This document shows positions 56,201 to 64,000 of a stretch of 64,000 bases of DNA, one piece after another. The notes under the pieces were generated by a model. It saw only the letters and a list, made by a program, of their open reading frames with translations. It was not told the DNA's origin and ran no database searches. A program made the translations under genes and the position numbers. The DNA is from Brachypodium distachyon (Eukaryota; Streptophyta; Magnoliopsida; Poales; Poaceae): the NCBI RefSeq assembly GCF_000005505.3, contig NC_016134.3, positions 3,658,001 to 3,722,000 of the forward strand. Reading direction: 5' to 3'. Position 1 is the first letter of the stretch. Each line of letters begins with the position of its first letter.

Positions 56201-59109
56201 AAGCCTTCCACACACTTCTACATAAATATCTAGATACTACAAGGTTTCCTATTTATTTATTTTAAACTCCTATTCTAGAATATTCCAAAGCTTCTTCATG
56301 CATATCTAAACACTAGAAGGTTCCCTCTTTTATTTATTTTATATTCTAGAGTATTCCACAGTAATGTCTTCTTTCTTGTAATATTGAGAACACTCTAAAA
56401 GCTTGCATTGTATTCTCCAACAAACATGTCAGACAAAACTAGTACAAATGTAATGCGACTCGATCAGACTCACCCTGAAACTTGTGCATCGACAAACCAT
56501 GGTCTCCACTCATCCACAACAGAGAAATTCAGAGACCTGATCCACGCTTGCGTGCCGATGAACGGTATGATCATGTCATGATCACCACTGTAAACCAGGC
56601 TTCTGTAGCCTGATCTGCTGATCACATCCAGGTGGTGTTTCACTGAGCTGCGGATATCGGTGGTGTAGTTGTACAGTATGCCGTAGTTGCATCTTATCCA
56701 TGAAGGAACTGTTCGCTGCAGATACAGATATATATTCATAGGAAGCCTGGAACTGATCATTGCTTGCTACAAGATAATTTTTCCATCAGCTAATCTGTGA
56801 ATTGTATGTACCTTGTCGATACCAAGAGCCTCTCTGACTGTGTCATTGTTTGCCCATATTCGGGACATTGTATATCCTGCCGTCTGTGGAATAACGGAAT
56901 GCCAGATAACATTACTTTGTGCAGAAATTGTTAGCCAGCAAAGAGAAGAAGTTGGGATTTGCCACTAACTCTACACTCTGTAGAAATCTCAGACAATTGT
57001 AGACCGGCCTCTGCGGTGTACATTGCTTGGAGCATCTGCCTTGCGCCTGAATTCAGCCTCAGATTGTTTGGATACCTTGGGCTTGCAAAGGAGCAAAGGG
57101 GCTCCAGGATATGGTTTGTACATATGTCCTTGACACACTTGATTTACAGACACACCATTTTAATTACTCTTAGCACCATAACTGCAAAAACCATAGGAAT
57201 AAGAATTGGTTACCTTGTCAATGACATCAAGACTATTTGTGCATTTATCGCGTTGGTGGCTGTTTTCCTGCACACCGCAGCTCTCCTTGTACACCTGAAG
57301 ATAGCAACACGCAAAAGCAAAAATAAAAATAGAAAAAAATCTATTTCATTTTGGTTACCAAGTAGAAATTGATTTAATTCTCACTGCAGATTGCAACTTT
57401 GCAAATCTAATAAGCTCTGTATATATCCAGTTCTAGTTACCTGGTATATTTCGTCGGATATGAGGCCCATCCCATGAGCAAATGGTATTTTCGCTGGATC
57501 ATCAAAATTGTTGTCTGTGACTGGATTGCCCACAAGGTAGCCCTGATCAAGACATGCCCCTATATATATTAGCAGGGAAGTAAACTGAAACTAATCTCAC
57601 TACTCCCTCCGTTCCATAATATAAGGCACGCACGCATTTCAAGATTTTGCTTTGACCATTAATTCGACCAACAAAATGTGAATTATGTATTATAAAAATT
57701 ATACCGTCGGAAACTTCTTTTGGATATATATCTAGTGGTATAATTTTTATAACACATAATTCACATTTTGTTAGTCTAATTGATGGTCAAAGTTGTACTT
57801 CGAAATGCGTGGGTGCCTTATATTATGGAACGGAGGGAGTAGCTGGTAAGAAACAATTACATATGCACTAAATTAGCTTACGGTAGATTTCCCAGACCTT
57901 TAGATTAAGAAGTGGTCCGCTGGCATCTTCTATTCCTGGAGGGAAATCGTATATGTTTAACTTCTTCAGAGAACAAAAATTGAATATGCAGATGAGAAAG
58001 AGAGATGAAATGTTACCTTTAGCTAATTCAAGGGTGATAGCTGGCACAAGCAAACCAGAGTAGGAATCACCAGCAATGTAAAGAGGATTTGACATGAACT
58101 CTGGGTGCTCATCAAACCACTGCCATTAATTGCCATAGGTAGAAGTAAGACAGAAATATTAGCATGGTTAATCAAGGGTTAGTTAAGTTCATAATGATGT
58201 GATTAAGGAAAGAATCTGACCTTTTTGAGGAAGATGACGATTTGGTTGACAGCTGTAGTGTCGCCTGATTTGCATCCTTGGTCTGTTTTGGAATAAGAGA
58301 AGCCAGTTCCTACCGGGGAATCCAGGAAGATGATATTGCTCACCTGGGAGGGAATATCCATGTGCAACATACATATTTGGTATCAAAACAAGAGAGAAAG
58401 AAAAAAGAAGAAGATGCTGCTTGTTTGAGACTGAAATTTTGAGAAGGAAACCTTTGTCCATGAGTCTGCTCTGTATAGCAATTTAGGAATGCCATCGACG
58501 TAGGCATGACTGTCGAAACTGAGAGGACCTGCACATCACATCACACCCTAAATCTGGGTATATGATGAAACATATGTTGCACAAAATGTTCATCTAGAAA
58601 TGATGAATGAAAAACTCCGTTATCGACAAAAAGAAGCCAAACAGACAGGCAGTGGCAGTAGTATTATGAACCTACCGATCTCATAGACAAGGCCGGAGAG
58701 GGCGGAGCATCCAGGCCCACCTGTCAGCCAGAGGATGACAGGGTCCTCCTCCGGCTTCCTCTCCGACCGGATGAAGTAGTAGAAGAGACGAACACCATTG
58801 ATCCCGTCCACCTCCACATAACTGCAGATTCACACATCCAAGGAAATTCCATTGGCAGCAGAAATTAAGCTATGACAGATCCTAGTGTTGATCAATTATT
58901 ACGCAGTACCCTGTCTGGAGTTGGAAGGGGAGAGGGCCATTGAATCCAGGGAGATGGGTGATGATCTTGTTGCTCTGCTGCTGCTGCTCGAGGAAGATGG
59001 AGGAGGAAGCGGACGGTAGGAAGATGAGGAGAAGGAGGAGCTTGGAGGCAATTACCAGCACCAGCAGTTGGCTCCTCCTTGTTGTCATGGTCATCCGTCC
59101 GGCCGGCAT
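50225..59109 (-). CDS. Serine carboxypeptidase-like protein 2 (clade I SCPL), split by a retrotransposon
   Basis: Thirteen exons, high to low: 59109-58910, 58821-58676, 58528-58452, 58343-58221, 58119-58017, 57935-57898, 57542-57441, 57294-57214, 57137-56970, 56883-56812, 56715-56474, 50442-50397, 50308-50225. All phases fit; the product is about 493 residues. Start chosen at ATG 59109; 59094 and 59088 are alternatives that still keep the Leu-rich signal peptide. Catalytic motifs are intact: [21 protein letters not shown] and [11 protein letters not shown]. It is a tandem paralogue of SCPL gene 1 with the same splice positions except one extra intron (56811-56716). Intron 11 is 6 kb because of a Ty1/copia insertion; intron 6 has a Stowaway MITE. 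The coding sequence is intact, so expression depends on splicing out the 6 kb intron. Confidence 0.9.
50498..51209 (-). repeat. 3' LTR of the copia element
   Basis: 712 bp. Holds three related 40-43 bp units (starting 50611, 50651, 50694) sharing TCCGGGCG and CACTCACGTT. TATA-like CTATAAATAG is at 50924-50915 on the minus strand. Confidence 0.95.
51217..55533 (-). CDS. Ty1/copia Gag-Pol polyprotein
   Basis: 1438 residues, uninterrupted. Order: an N-terminal gag (UBN2-type) region beginning [20 protein letters not shown]; two CCHC zinc knuckles ([14 protein letters not shown] and [14 protein letters not shown]); four acidic 16-residue repeats; protease with DSGCSNHMT; integrase with an H-H-C-C zinc motif and the DDE residues (HSDVFGP, DNGREY); reverse transcriptase with YVDDL; RNase H with STEAEY and [18 protein letters not shown] order is the Ty1/copia layout. 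No lesion is seen, so it is likely to be functional. Confidence 0.95.
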   Translation of the reverse strand: MADLASSSSGIRKLNSHNYGYWQTCMESYLQGQDLWEVVAGTEAFPPENADALRKWKIKSGKAMFVLKTTIEEDLLEHIRDEKTPKEAWETLAKLFSRKNEARLQLLENELAGISQGNLSISQYFSKVKFICREISQLAPDEKVSETRMKRIIIHGLRPEYNGFMAAVMGWPTPPSVVELENLLVNQEELAKKMESITIKEEEEALFTKKKSPHQKQWKPKPKWTEGGKEHPKERSNSSGGDQRERQGPKWYEKNARRPSDGCFNCGKAGHFARECRFPRRSNDGCSNCGKKGHLTRECRYPRRRYEGNVATTKEKEEITLEASMSEEEWDAEAGYSQEVDIEDLEEDMEVPALAMDEEELEEDMEAPAFAMDEEELEEDMKPPVFATDEEELEEDMEAPALAAIKDPKINYKDDWIVDSGCSNHMTNDDNKLQDMTEYKGGKMVLTANNSKLSISHVGKTAVPRYGTQQLQLERVYHVPGLKKNLLSVPQLTAEGKYVLFGPQEVAIFRRLKVIGTPIMEGKKRDSLFVLSAESAYVDKTRKNETADLWHARLGHVSYHKLKEMMEKHVVKGLPDLDIRTDMVCAGCQYGKAHQLPYKESQHQSKVPLELIHSDVFGPVKQISLGGMRYMVTFIDDFSRYVWVYFMKEKSETFMKFKEFKDMIEGELEYKIRCLRTDNGREYLSNEFTIYLKKNKIKRQLTCPNTSQQNGVAERKNRHLAETCRSMLHAKNVPGRFWAECMRTAAHVINKLPQVRLGFKSPHEKLWRMKPAISHLKVFGCVCYIFVPDHLRTKFEKKAKRCIFVGYDDARKGWRCCDPTTGKCHTSRNIVFDEASSWWSPKKEEIPESPDVEEVIEEERDQKLEIPSEGERSSPSKTKSPWKTGIHQPEEPQTEEHDQELRRSTRPRKPNPRYANAALADESLPIEPSSYEEAARGPEWQKAMEEEIKALKENQTWDLVPKPKDVKPISCKWVYKVKTRTDGSIERCKARLVARGFSQEYGLDYEETFSPVAKITTVRVLLALAASKSWELWQMDVKNAFLHGELDKEIYMEQPKGFESKKYPEHVCKLKKALYGLKQAPRAWYGKIGEFLVHNGFKVAPSDSSLFVMAKEGRLAIVLVYVDDLIITGDYSEEIERTRENLSVRFQMKELGELRHFLGLEVEHTKNGIFLGQQKYAKDLLKRYGMLDCKPISTPMDPNARLQEDKGKNLEDATMYRQLVGSLIYLTLSRPDISYAVGVASRYMSTPKKPHLDAIRRILRYVKGTLNYGILYKKTKECQVIGYCDADYAGDCDTRRSTTGYLFSLGSGAITWCSKRQPTVALSSTEAEYRSAAAAAQESTWLKQLMEDLHQTPKDQVWIFCDNLSTIRLAENPVFHARTKHIEVHYHYIREKVLKGEIEMVPTKTEDQTADILTKSLNKSKFEKFREALGMVTKEALH
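54343..54534. repeat. 48 bp tandem repeat in the copia gag region
   Basis: Four units starting at 54343, 54391, 54439 and 54487 encode a 16-residue acidic repeat ([16 protein letters not shown] type) just after the zinc knuckles. It keeps frame. Confidence 0.9.
55711..56422 (-). repeat. 5' LTR of the copia element (promoter copy)
   Basis: 712 bp, same as the 3' LTR apart from one base. The TATA-like box CTATAAATAG is at 56137-56128 on the minus strand, in the same transcriptional direction as SCPL gene 2. Confidence 0.95.
57603..57839. mobile_element. Stowaway MITE in SCPL2 intron 6
   Basis: 237 bp, TA at each side, ends CTCCCTCCGTTCCATAATAT and its inverse. Almost the whole element is palindromic, so its RNA would fold into one long hairpin. 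Confidence 0.9.
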
Positions 59110-60643
59110 GAAGTCTATCTCTCTCTCTTTATCTATTGTACTCTTGTGCAGGAGAAGCACCGTCAGGAATAACAGAAAGTGCAACCAAATAAGAGACGGC
59201 ACCAAGTCGAATGAAGACAATATATGTTCTTGTTGTTGCCGCTTTGACTTGTGCCCGCAAACGGACAACCGATCTTTCTATCTTAACGATGCTGAAGCCG
59301 GGTTCACCCATGCGTGGACACTCATCTGCAGCCCTTTCAAGAGGTTTATCGAACTTGCGAGTCTTAATAAATTCTCAAAAAAGCCGTAGTGATAGATCAT
59401 GTGGGGAGAATTATAGTCTCCTGCAAAAGTTTATCTAAAGCTTTTGACCGTCGTGTGTTAACTACGTCACAACACAGACCAATTAGGATTCAATACTACT
59501 CCAAATTAAGAATAAGTCAGCAGGTAGATATAGCTGAGGTCAGCTCGTACGCACCTCACACGTACCTGATCTTTGGTGCGTGCAGTCAATTAATTACTGC
59601 CCTGTTTTTAAATGTAAGTCGTAGCCTTGTCTTAAAGACAAACTTTTTAAACTTTAAACAAGTTTATATAGAAAACATAGCAACATCTATGATGCCAAAT
59701 AAGTATACTATGAAAAAATATATAATGACAGATTTAATATAACTAATTTAGAGAGAGGTGGATGTTCGTATATTTTTCTATAAACTTGGTCAACATTTAA
59801 TTTTTTTTTTGACTTATGACAAAGTTATGACTTTTTATATTTAGGAATAGACTGCCCTCTCTCGCTCCTTCTCTCCCCCCTCTCTCTCGCGTGTGCTTCT
59901 CTAGATTGGATCTAGATCATTCACCTCTCTTTAGTATTTCGGTAGTCCTTGTTATATAGTTCAGAGGGATTGTCTTATTTTTTCAAAAGTTTGTCAAAAA
60001 TATATGTAATAATTTGTAGAGAGATATGTCCTTGTTTGTAACTACATGAGCATGTAAGCTGTTTTTTTTAGGAACGGATACATAAACTGTCTGTATTCGG
60101 TATTATACGGAGCACAGAAGAAGAGAAAGAAGGGATCCAAACAGGCAGAAGCATCTCGAGCCTTCCTCTCACTATCAAGCAAGTGGACCTACAGCTAGGT
60201 AAGGAACGATCGGGGGTAGGCGCTACTGGGCTATGGAAGCAAAGGCTCCACAGAATACGCCGGCAGATAGGTACAGCTGAGGTCAGCTCCTGCGTATACG
60301 TACGTGGTAGTACCTCCCGGTGAACCGGCCGCTCGCGCGCGCGCCTGCTGTTGGCGCAGTCCAATAATTAAAATTAGGCGTTAAAATTAATTACTCTTTT
60401 TCTTTCACTAAATTTTTGATTCAAATTTGCCCAAACATAAATGTATCTATTCTTAAGAAAACATACAGATACATGTACATGTAATATAGATACATGTGCA
60501 TCGTGTTGACTGAGCAAACTATTTGCAGTAATCCGGCTCGGCCATTTCTCAGCTAAATTTTTTAGCAAAAGGCCGATGAATTGGTTATCCGGCTGTCTTT
60601 TTCGGACGGTTTCAGTGATGAACAGAAATCTTATTAAAATATA
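59110..60643. other. 5' region of SCPL gene 2, then intergenic
   Basis: 59600-59860 looks like a worn Stowaway-type repeat (CATAGCAACATCTATGATGCC, TATAAACTTGGTCAA). No other gene. Confidence 0.4.
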
Positions 60644-60756
60644 CTCTCTCGGTCCCATAATTTTTGTCGAAATATTACATGTTTCTAGACGCTTTTTAGA
60701 AATAGGTACATCCATTTTTAGATAAATTTGAGACAAAAATTATGAGACGGAGGGAG
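60644..60756. mobile_element. Stowaway MITE, 113 bp family
   Basis: TA at 60642-60643 and 60757-60758; ends CTCTCTCGGTCCCATAATTT and its near inverse. Same length and interior as 22964-23076. Confidence 0.85.
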
Positions 60757-61240
60757 TACTTATGAATTTAGACCAGACCACGAATGAATAGATTTTTTGT
60801 GGGAAACACAAATCTTTTTATAAAGGTTCATGGAATTCGAATTTAAGAAAAGTTATATCTAGTTATCCGTATCACCGAACGGTCATTACCATCACCCGAA
60901 AAGAAACCAATGACGTGTGTCGTTGTCACCGTTGTCCTATTGGAATCGACTTGACATTGTCCACTCCCTTATTGGAACCGGCCTGATGTTGTCGACAACC
61001 GCCGGAAATACCTTGTGCACGTACATGCCTATATGAAACCGTGTCATGGAGCCGCATTCGTTGTTGTCAAACTCTTCGATCAATCTCAAAACCTGGCACC
61101 ATATATTGCTGGCGTGCACACACGGCAAATACGCCTAATCTCGCCGCCCCAAAAGAAATCTAGTAGCCGAAAACTTGGCGATCCGGTTATACGAAGGGCT
61201 ATACTTGTCTTTTTTTTAAACCAACAAGGTGTATTAGTAG
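60757..61240. other. Intergenic, between MITE and LINE
   Basis: No gene. The sequence just left of 61241 (TACACCTTGTTGG on the minus strand) follows the LINE tail and would contain its target duplication, whose other copy is outside the window. Confidence 0.4.
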
Positions 61241-61424
61241 TTTTTTTTCTTTCTAGAATACGTCAAGATTGACGTATCATCGTTTATAGAACGAAGGAAA
61301 CGGCAAGATGCAGTGTTCAAGTTACAAAGTAGTTATCCCATATCTCTCCACATATCCCCTCTAACATCAACCCTAGGAAAAATAAAAACATTATTTCCGC
61401 TAAAAAGCTTTGCTTGACTCCAAT

Positions 61425-63152
61425 TCAGACTTCAGCCATTTCGGCCTTGACCCTTGCCAGACTAGGAGATTTCTTGTCGAAGACCACACCGTTTCTGTGC
61501 TTCCACAACTTCCAACAGACCAGGGTGATGACGGTGGCCAGGTCCTTTTTCATCCTCCCATCGGACGAAATCGAAGACCACCATTCCGGGAGGGAGGAAT
61601 CTGCATTGGGCATCCAGTTTTTCTTTCCCCAGTGGCGGAAGAGATTGTACCAAACCTCCCTCGAAAAGACGCAGCCTAGGAGTAGATGATTAATGTTTTT
61701 GGGCATCTGATCGCATAGCGGGCAAGCCGCCGGATGCACCATACTGCGCTTGACGAGTCTATCCGCCGTCCAACATCTTTCCCGACAAGCTAGCCAGATG
61801 AAGAGTTTGCATTTTAGTGGAGCTTTTGAGTCCCATGCAAGATCGTGACCAGGAAGCAGTTCTCTACCACCGAACAAGACCTGGTAAGCAGAGCAGGATG
61901 TGAACACTTTGGAAGACGACCATCTCCAGTTGAAGGAGTCATCACCCTCACGCAGCTGATGTCAGCAGTGACGTCCCTTAGGTTGAGGAACTCCTGCAGA
62001 TGTGGAGCAATGTGGTTCGGGTTAAGGGAACGTGTCCAACGATAACCCTGGAGTGCATCAACGACCGAGATCATAAGATGGCTTCTAGGGACAGTAGCGA
62101 AGATGTGGGGAGCCAGGTCCTTAATACGAGCAGACTGCATCCACCCGAGCAGCTTCTTCTTAAGCGTGTGGCGGAGTGCTCTCTCCCCGTTAGAAAGTGG
62201 TCGGCTTTCCATCGCCACGTCAAACCTAAGAATGAGTTCCGAACACAAAAGGATCTGGAGTTTAATGTTGCTGATATGTTTGGCACTCCAGCTTTGAAGA
62301 GCCTTGGCACAAGCTCTCAGCTTAGCCGACACACGTCTTAAGGGATTAGCCACGTCACTAATGGAGTTCCAAGCTTCCTGCACCACTAGGAAGAAGCCCT
62401 CAACTTTAGGCCAGTGTGCCTCGAAATGGAATCTGCGACCAGAATGAATATCAGCGTCTGTCTCGAGAAGAAGGGGAGCATGGTCTGACACCTCTGTGGA
62501 AAGAGCAGAGAGGAAGGCATGAGGATGGGAGCTATCCCAATCCACAGTGGAAAAAACTAACTTCTCGAGCGTTGGACGTTCTCTCTCGTTCGACCACGTA
62601 TAACGCCGACCTGAGAGATAGAGTTCCTTCAAACCGAGCTCGGTGACAACACGACGAAACCTAGTCATGCACGCACGGTGTAGCCTGGAATTATTTTTGT
62701 CCGCTTGGTGGAGGATGGCATTGAACTCCAAGAATCACCCAAGGACCCGCATGTAAGTCGCGGATATCGCGGAGTTCTTGAAGGAAAATAGGCCTGTCCA
62801 GGTCCTGGTGTGGTCCGTAGTCGCTTGAAAGCCACCAGCGTCCCTCGGAAGAATCCACAAGAGCCGTGATGGAGTAGTTGGCATGATGTACATTAGACAA
62901 AGAGACATGAGACGAATCCCATGCCAGGAGAATGCCACCCCTAGTACCCGAAGCCGGCAGATACACAAAGTCCGTAAAATTCCTTCCCAAGCATTGCATT
63001 ACAATGTTAAGATCGAGACACTGGAGCTTAGTTTCTTGAAGACAGATGATATTGGGGTCACAGTTTGCCACAACTTGCAGAACTGCAACGTGTTTAGCCG
63101 GAGAATTGAGGTCGCGCACATTCCACATGAGCACCTTGATGTTCTGCGACAT
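61425..63152 (-). pseudogene. LINE ORF2: endonuclease plus zf-RVT, RT missing
   Basis: ATG 63152 begins the endonuclease (VLMWNVRDLNSPAKHVAV, ICLQETKLQ, SGTRGGILLAWD). At about 62730 the frame shifts where GDFN should be: two bases are missing (GG-AG-TTCAAT). Later text SGRRYTWSNERERPT and SDHAPLLLETD is normal, then after LKKKLLGWMQSARI it jumps straight to post-RT sequence (KDLAPHIFATVPR), so the whole RT with its Asp-Asp motif is deleted. Another frameshift is near 61950. The end keeps the zf-RVT domain (FIWLACRERCWTADRL, CPLCDQ, HLLLGC). Stop at 61427-61425. Confidence 0.85.
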
Positions 63153-63191
63153 AGGTAGGAACACCAAGACCACCGTACTCGAGAAAAAAAA

Positions 63192-64000
63192 CTAAACAGC
63201 AACCTCCCCTGATGGAGCGTCGTCCATCAGAGGAAGAACGCCCGCATCCCATCCGAAAAGGGCCAGAATCGCAGAGATGTGTTCTTGTGAGAGAGGCTGA
63301 TCGAAGATCTCGAGGTAGGACTGGAGAGCATCATCCCCAAGAGTCGCCCCCTCATGAGCGATTCCCAGCTGGGAGATGAGAACCCGTTGTTGCCTTTTGA
63401 TCGGAGAGCCAGCGCGGTTCCTCTGAGCGATTCTGCTGCTACGACGAACGGGACCCCCACATAGTTTTTTAGGCCGAACCGCCGGGGGGAGAGCGAGCAG
63501 ACTCGAGGTCTTCTTGCGGAGCCAGGAACGAAAGGAATCCACAGAGGGGGGAGCGGCGGCTCGCCTGGAGGGAACAGTTCCGCCTCCGCTGAAAGCTCGT
63601 GCCGGACAGGAGAGACACTAACGTGAAAAGTGTCCATCTCAGGGCCCAAGGAGAACCCAGATGAACTCCCATCCTCTGACGAGAGCGAGCAGGCCGGAAG
63701 AGGCGTGCCGAATCCCTGACCGATCGAGCCCACAACGGAAAGGGGGGGGGGAGCGGGAGGAAACCACTAGAGGCAACTCGGGCGGCCCAAGGCGAGGTGG
63801 GCTGAGTGGAGGCCCAACCAAAGGCCGCAGCGAAGAAGGCTCTGGAACCACAGAAGGGACAGAGCAGGCAGCTGGCGAGCAAGGTGGGCAAAAAGGAATC
63901 CCAGGCCGGTCAAAAGAGGCCTCCAGGAGCATCGGATCAGCAGCAGGTTAGACCCATACAGGACGCTTAGGAGGACAAAGCTGCAGGGAATCGTCATCCA
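63192..64000 (-). pseudogene. LINE ORF1, partial and frameshifted
   Basis: The C-terminal frame to the stop at 63192 (SRIAQRNRAGSPIKRQQR, LISQLGIAHEGATLGDDALQ) resembles the basic end of grass LINE ORF1 proteins. Further upstream the coding sense is split over several frames. It ends 39 bases before ORF2. Confidence 0.6.

Larger units (their letters stand above)
50498..56422 (-). mobile_element. Young, coding-intact Ty1/copia retrotransposon in SCPL2 intron 11
   Basis: 5925 bp, same strand as the host gene. The two LTRs are 712 bp each (50498-51209 and 55711-56422), bounded by TG...CA; by eye I find one difference (51185 G versus 56398 A). Flanking AACA (50494-50497 and 56423-56426) is a 4 bp target repeat, or 5 bp with one altered base. 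The primer-binding site complementary to initiator-Met tRNA (TGGTATCAGAGC, 55708-55697) lies 2 bases from the 5' LTR, and a polypurine tract (TTGAGGGGGAG, 51220-51210) abuts the 3' LTR. A single 1438-codon polyprotein without stops lies between. Confidence 0.95.
61241..64000 (-). mobile_element. Grass L1-type LINE with deleted RT core, 5' end outside the window
   Basis: Minus strand, from the window edge to a poly-A tail (T run at 61241-61248 on plus). The 3' end has GATACGTCAATCTTGACGTA, an inverted repeat, followed by TTCTAGAAAG and poly-A, a form common at the end of grass L1 elements. ORF1 end, ORF2 endonuclease and the C-terminal zinc domain are present. The reverse-transcriptase block is absent, so it is a dead copy. 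Confidence 0.8.

Noticed and set aside
57599..57842. Hairpin considered as a miRNA precursor
   Set aside because: It has TA target sites and standard Stowaway ends, so it is a MITE.
1..64000. CRISPR arrays, rRNA, tRNA genes, bacterial-type operons
   Set aside because: None seen on either strand; the minisatellites are too irregular for CRISPR and the gene structure is eukaryotic.

Overview
This is nuclear DNA from a grass (Poaceae). I cannot name the species; the many Stowaway MITEs and grass-type LINE and hAT families fit Pooideae, but that is inference. Supporting signs are split genes with GT-AG introns, very GC-rich first exons that become AT-richer downstream (GUN1-like and Raf-like genes), plant-type transposons, and a nuclear copy of plastid ndhB.

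Host genes from left to right: (1) the 3' part of an NPG-related TPR protein gene (1-4085, +; start lies outside the window); (2) a short, apparently decayed SINA-like gene (15514-16101, +); (3) a GUN1-type PPR-SMR gene (28472-32352, +), a plastid-to-nucleus signalling factor; (4) a PAS-domain Raf-like MAPKKK (35048-44214, +, 13 exons); (5, 6) two tandem clade-I serine carboxypeptidase-like (SCPL) genes on the minus strand (46307-48752 and 50225-59109). All four genes 3-6 have reading frames that stay open across the splice sites I inferred, and the two SCPL copies share nearly all exon boundaries.

The space between and inside genes is mostly transposon. 6109-10071 is a complete Mutator-like element with long terminal inverted repeats, an 8-9 bp target duplication and a frameshifted FAR1-type transposase. 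11975-15143 is a complete but crippled hAT element (8 bp target duplication, three lesions in the transposase). 16-28 kb is an accessory desert with four copies of one local repeat, several Stowaway MITEs, a 244 bp hAT MITE whose empty site is visible in another repeat copy, a 695 bp Mutator-type element with a GC-rich core, and a LINE RT scrap. Raf intron 3 carries a TIR element, degenerate minisatellites and a plastid ndhB insertion. SCPL gene 2 holds a very young, coding-intact Ty1/copia element in intron 11, which turned a small intron into about 6 kb. The right end (61241-64000) is a grass L1-type LINE with its reverse-transcriptase core deleted.

The genes do not form an obvious pathway; GUN1-like, Raf-like and SCPL genes are independent neighbours. 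I found no convincing tRNA, rRNA, CRISPR or wholly novel system. The strongest observations concern transposon history.
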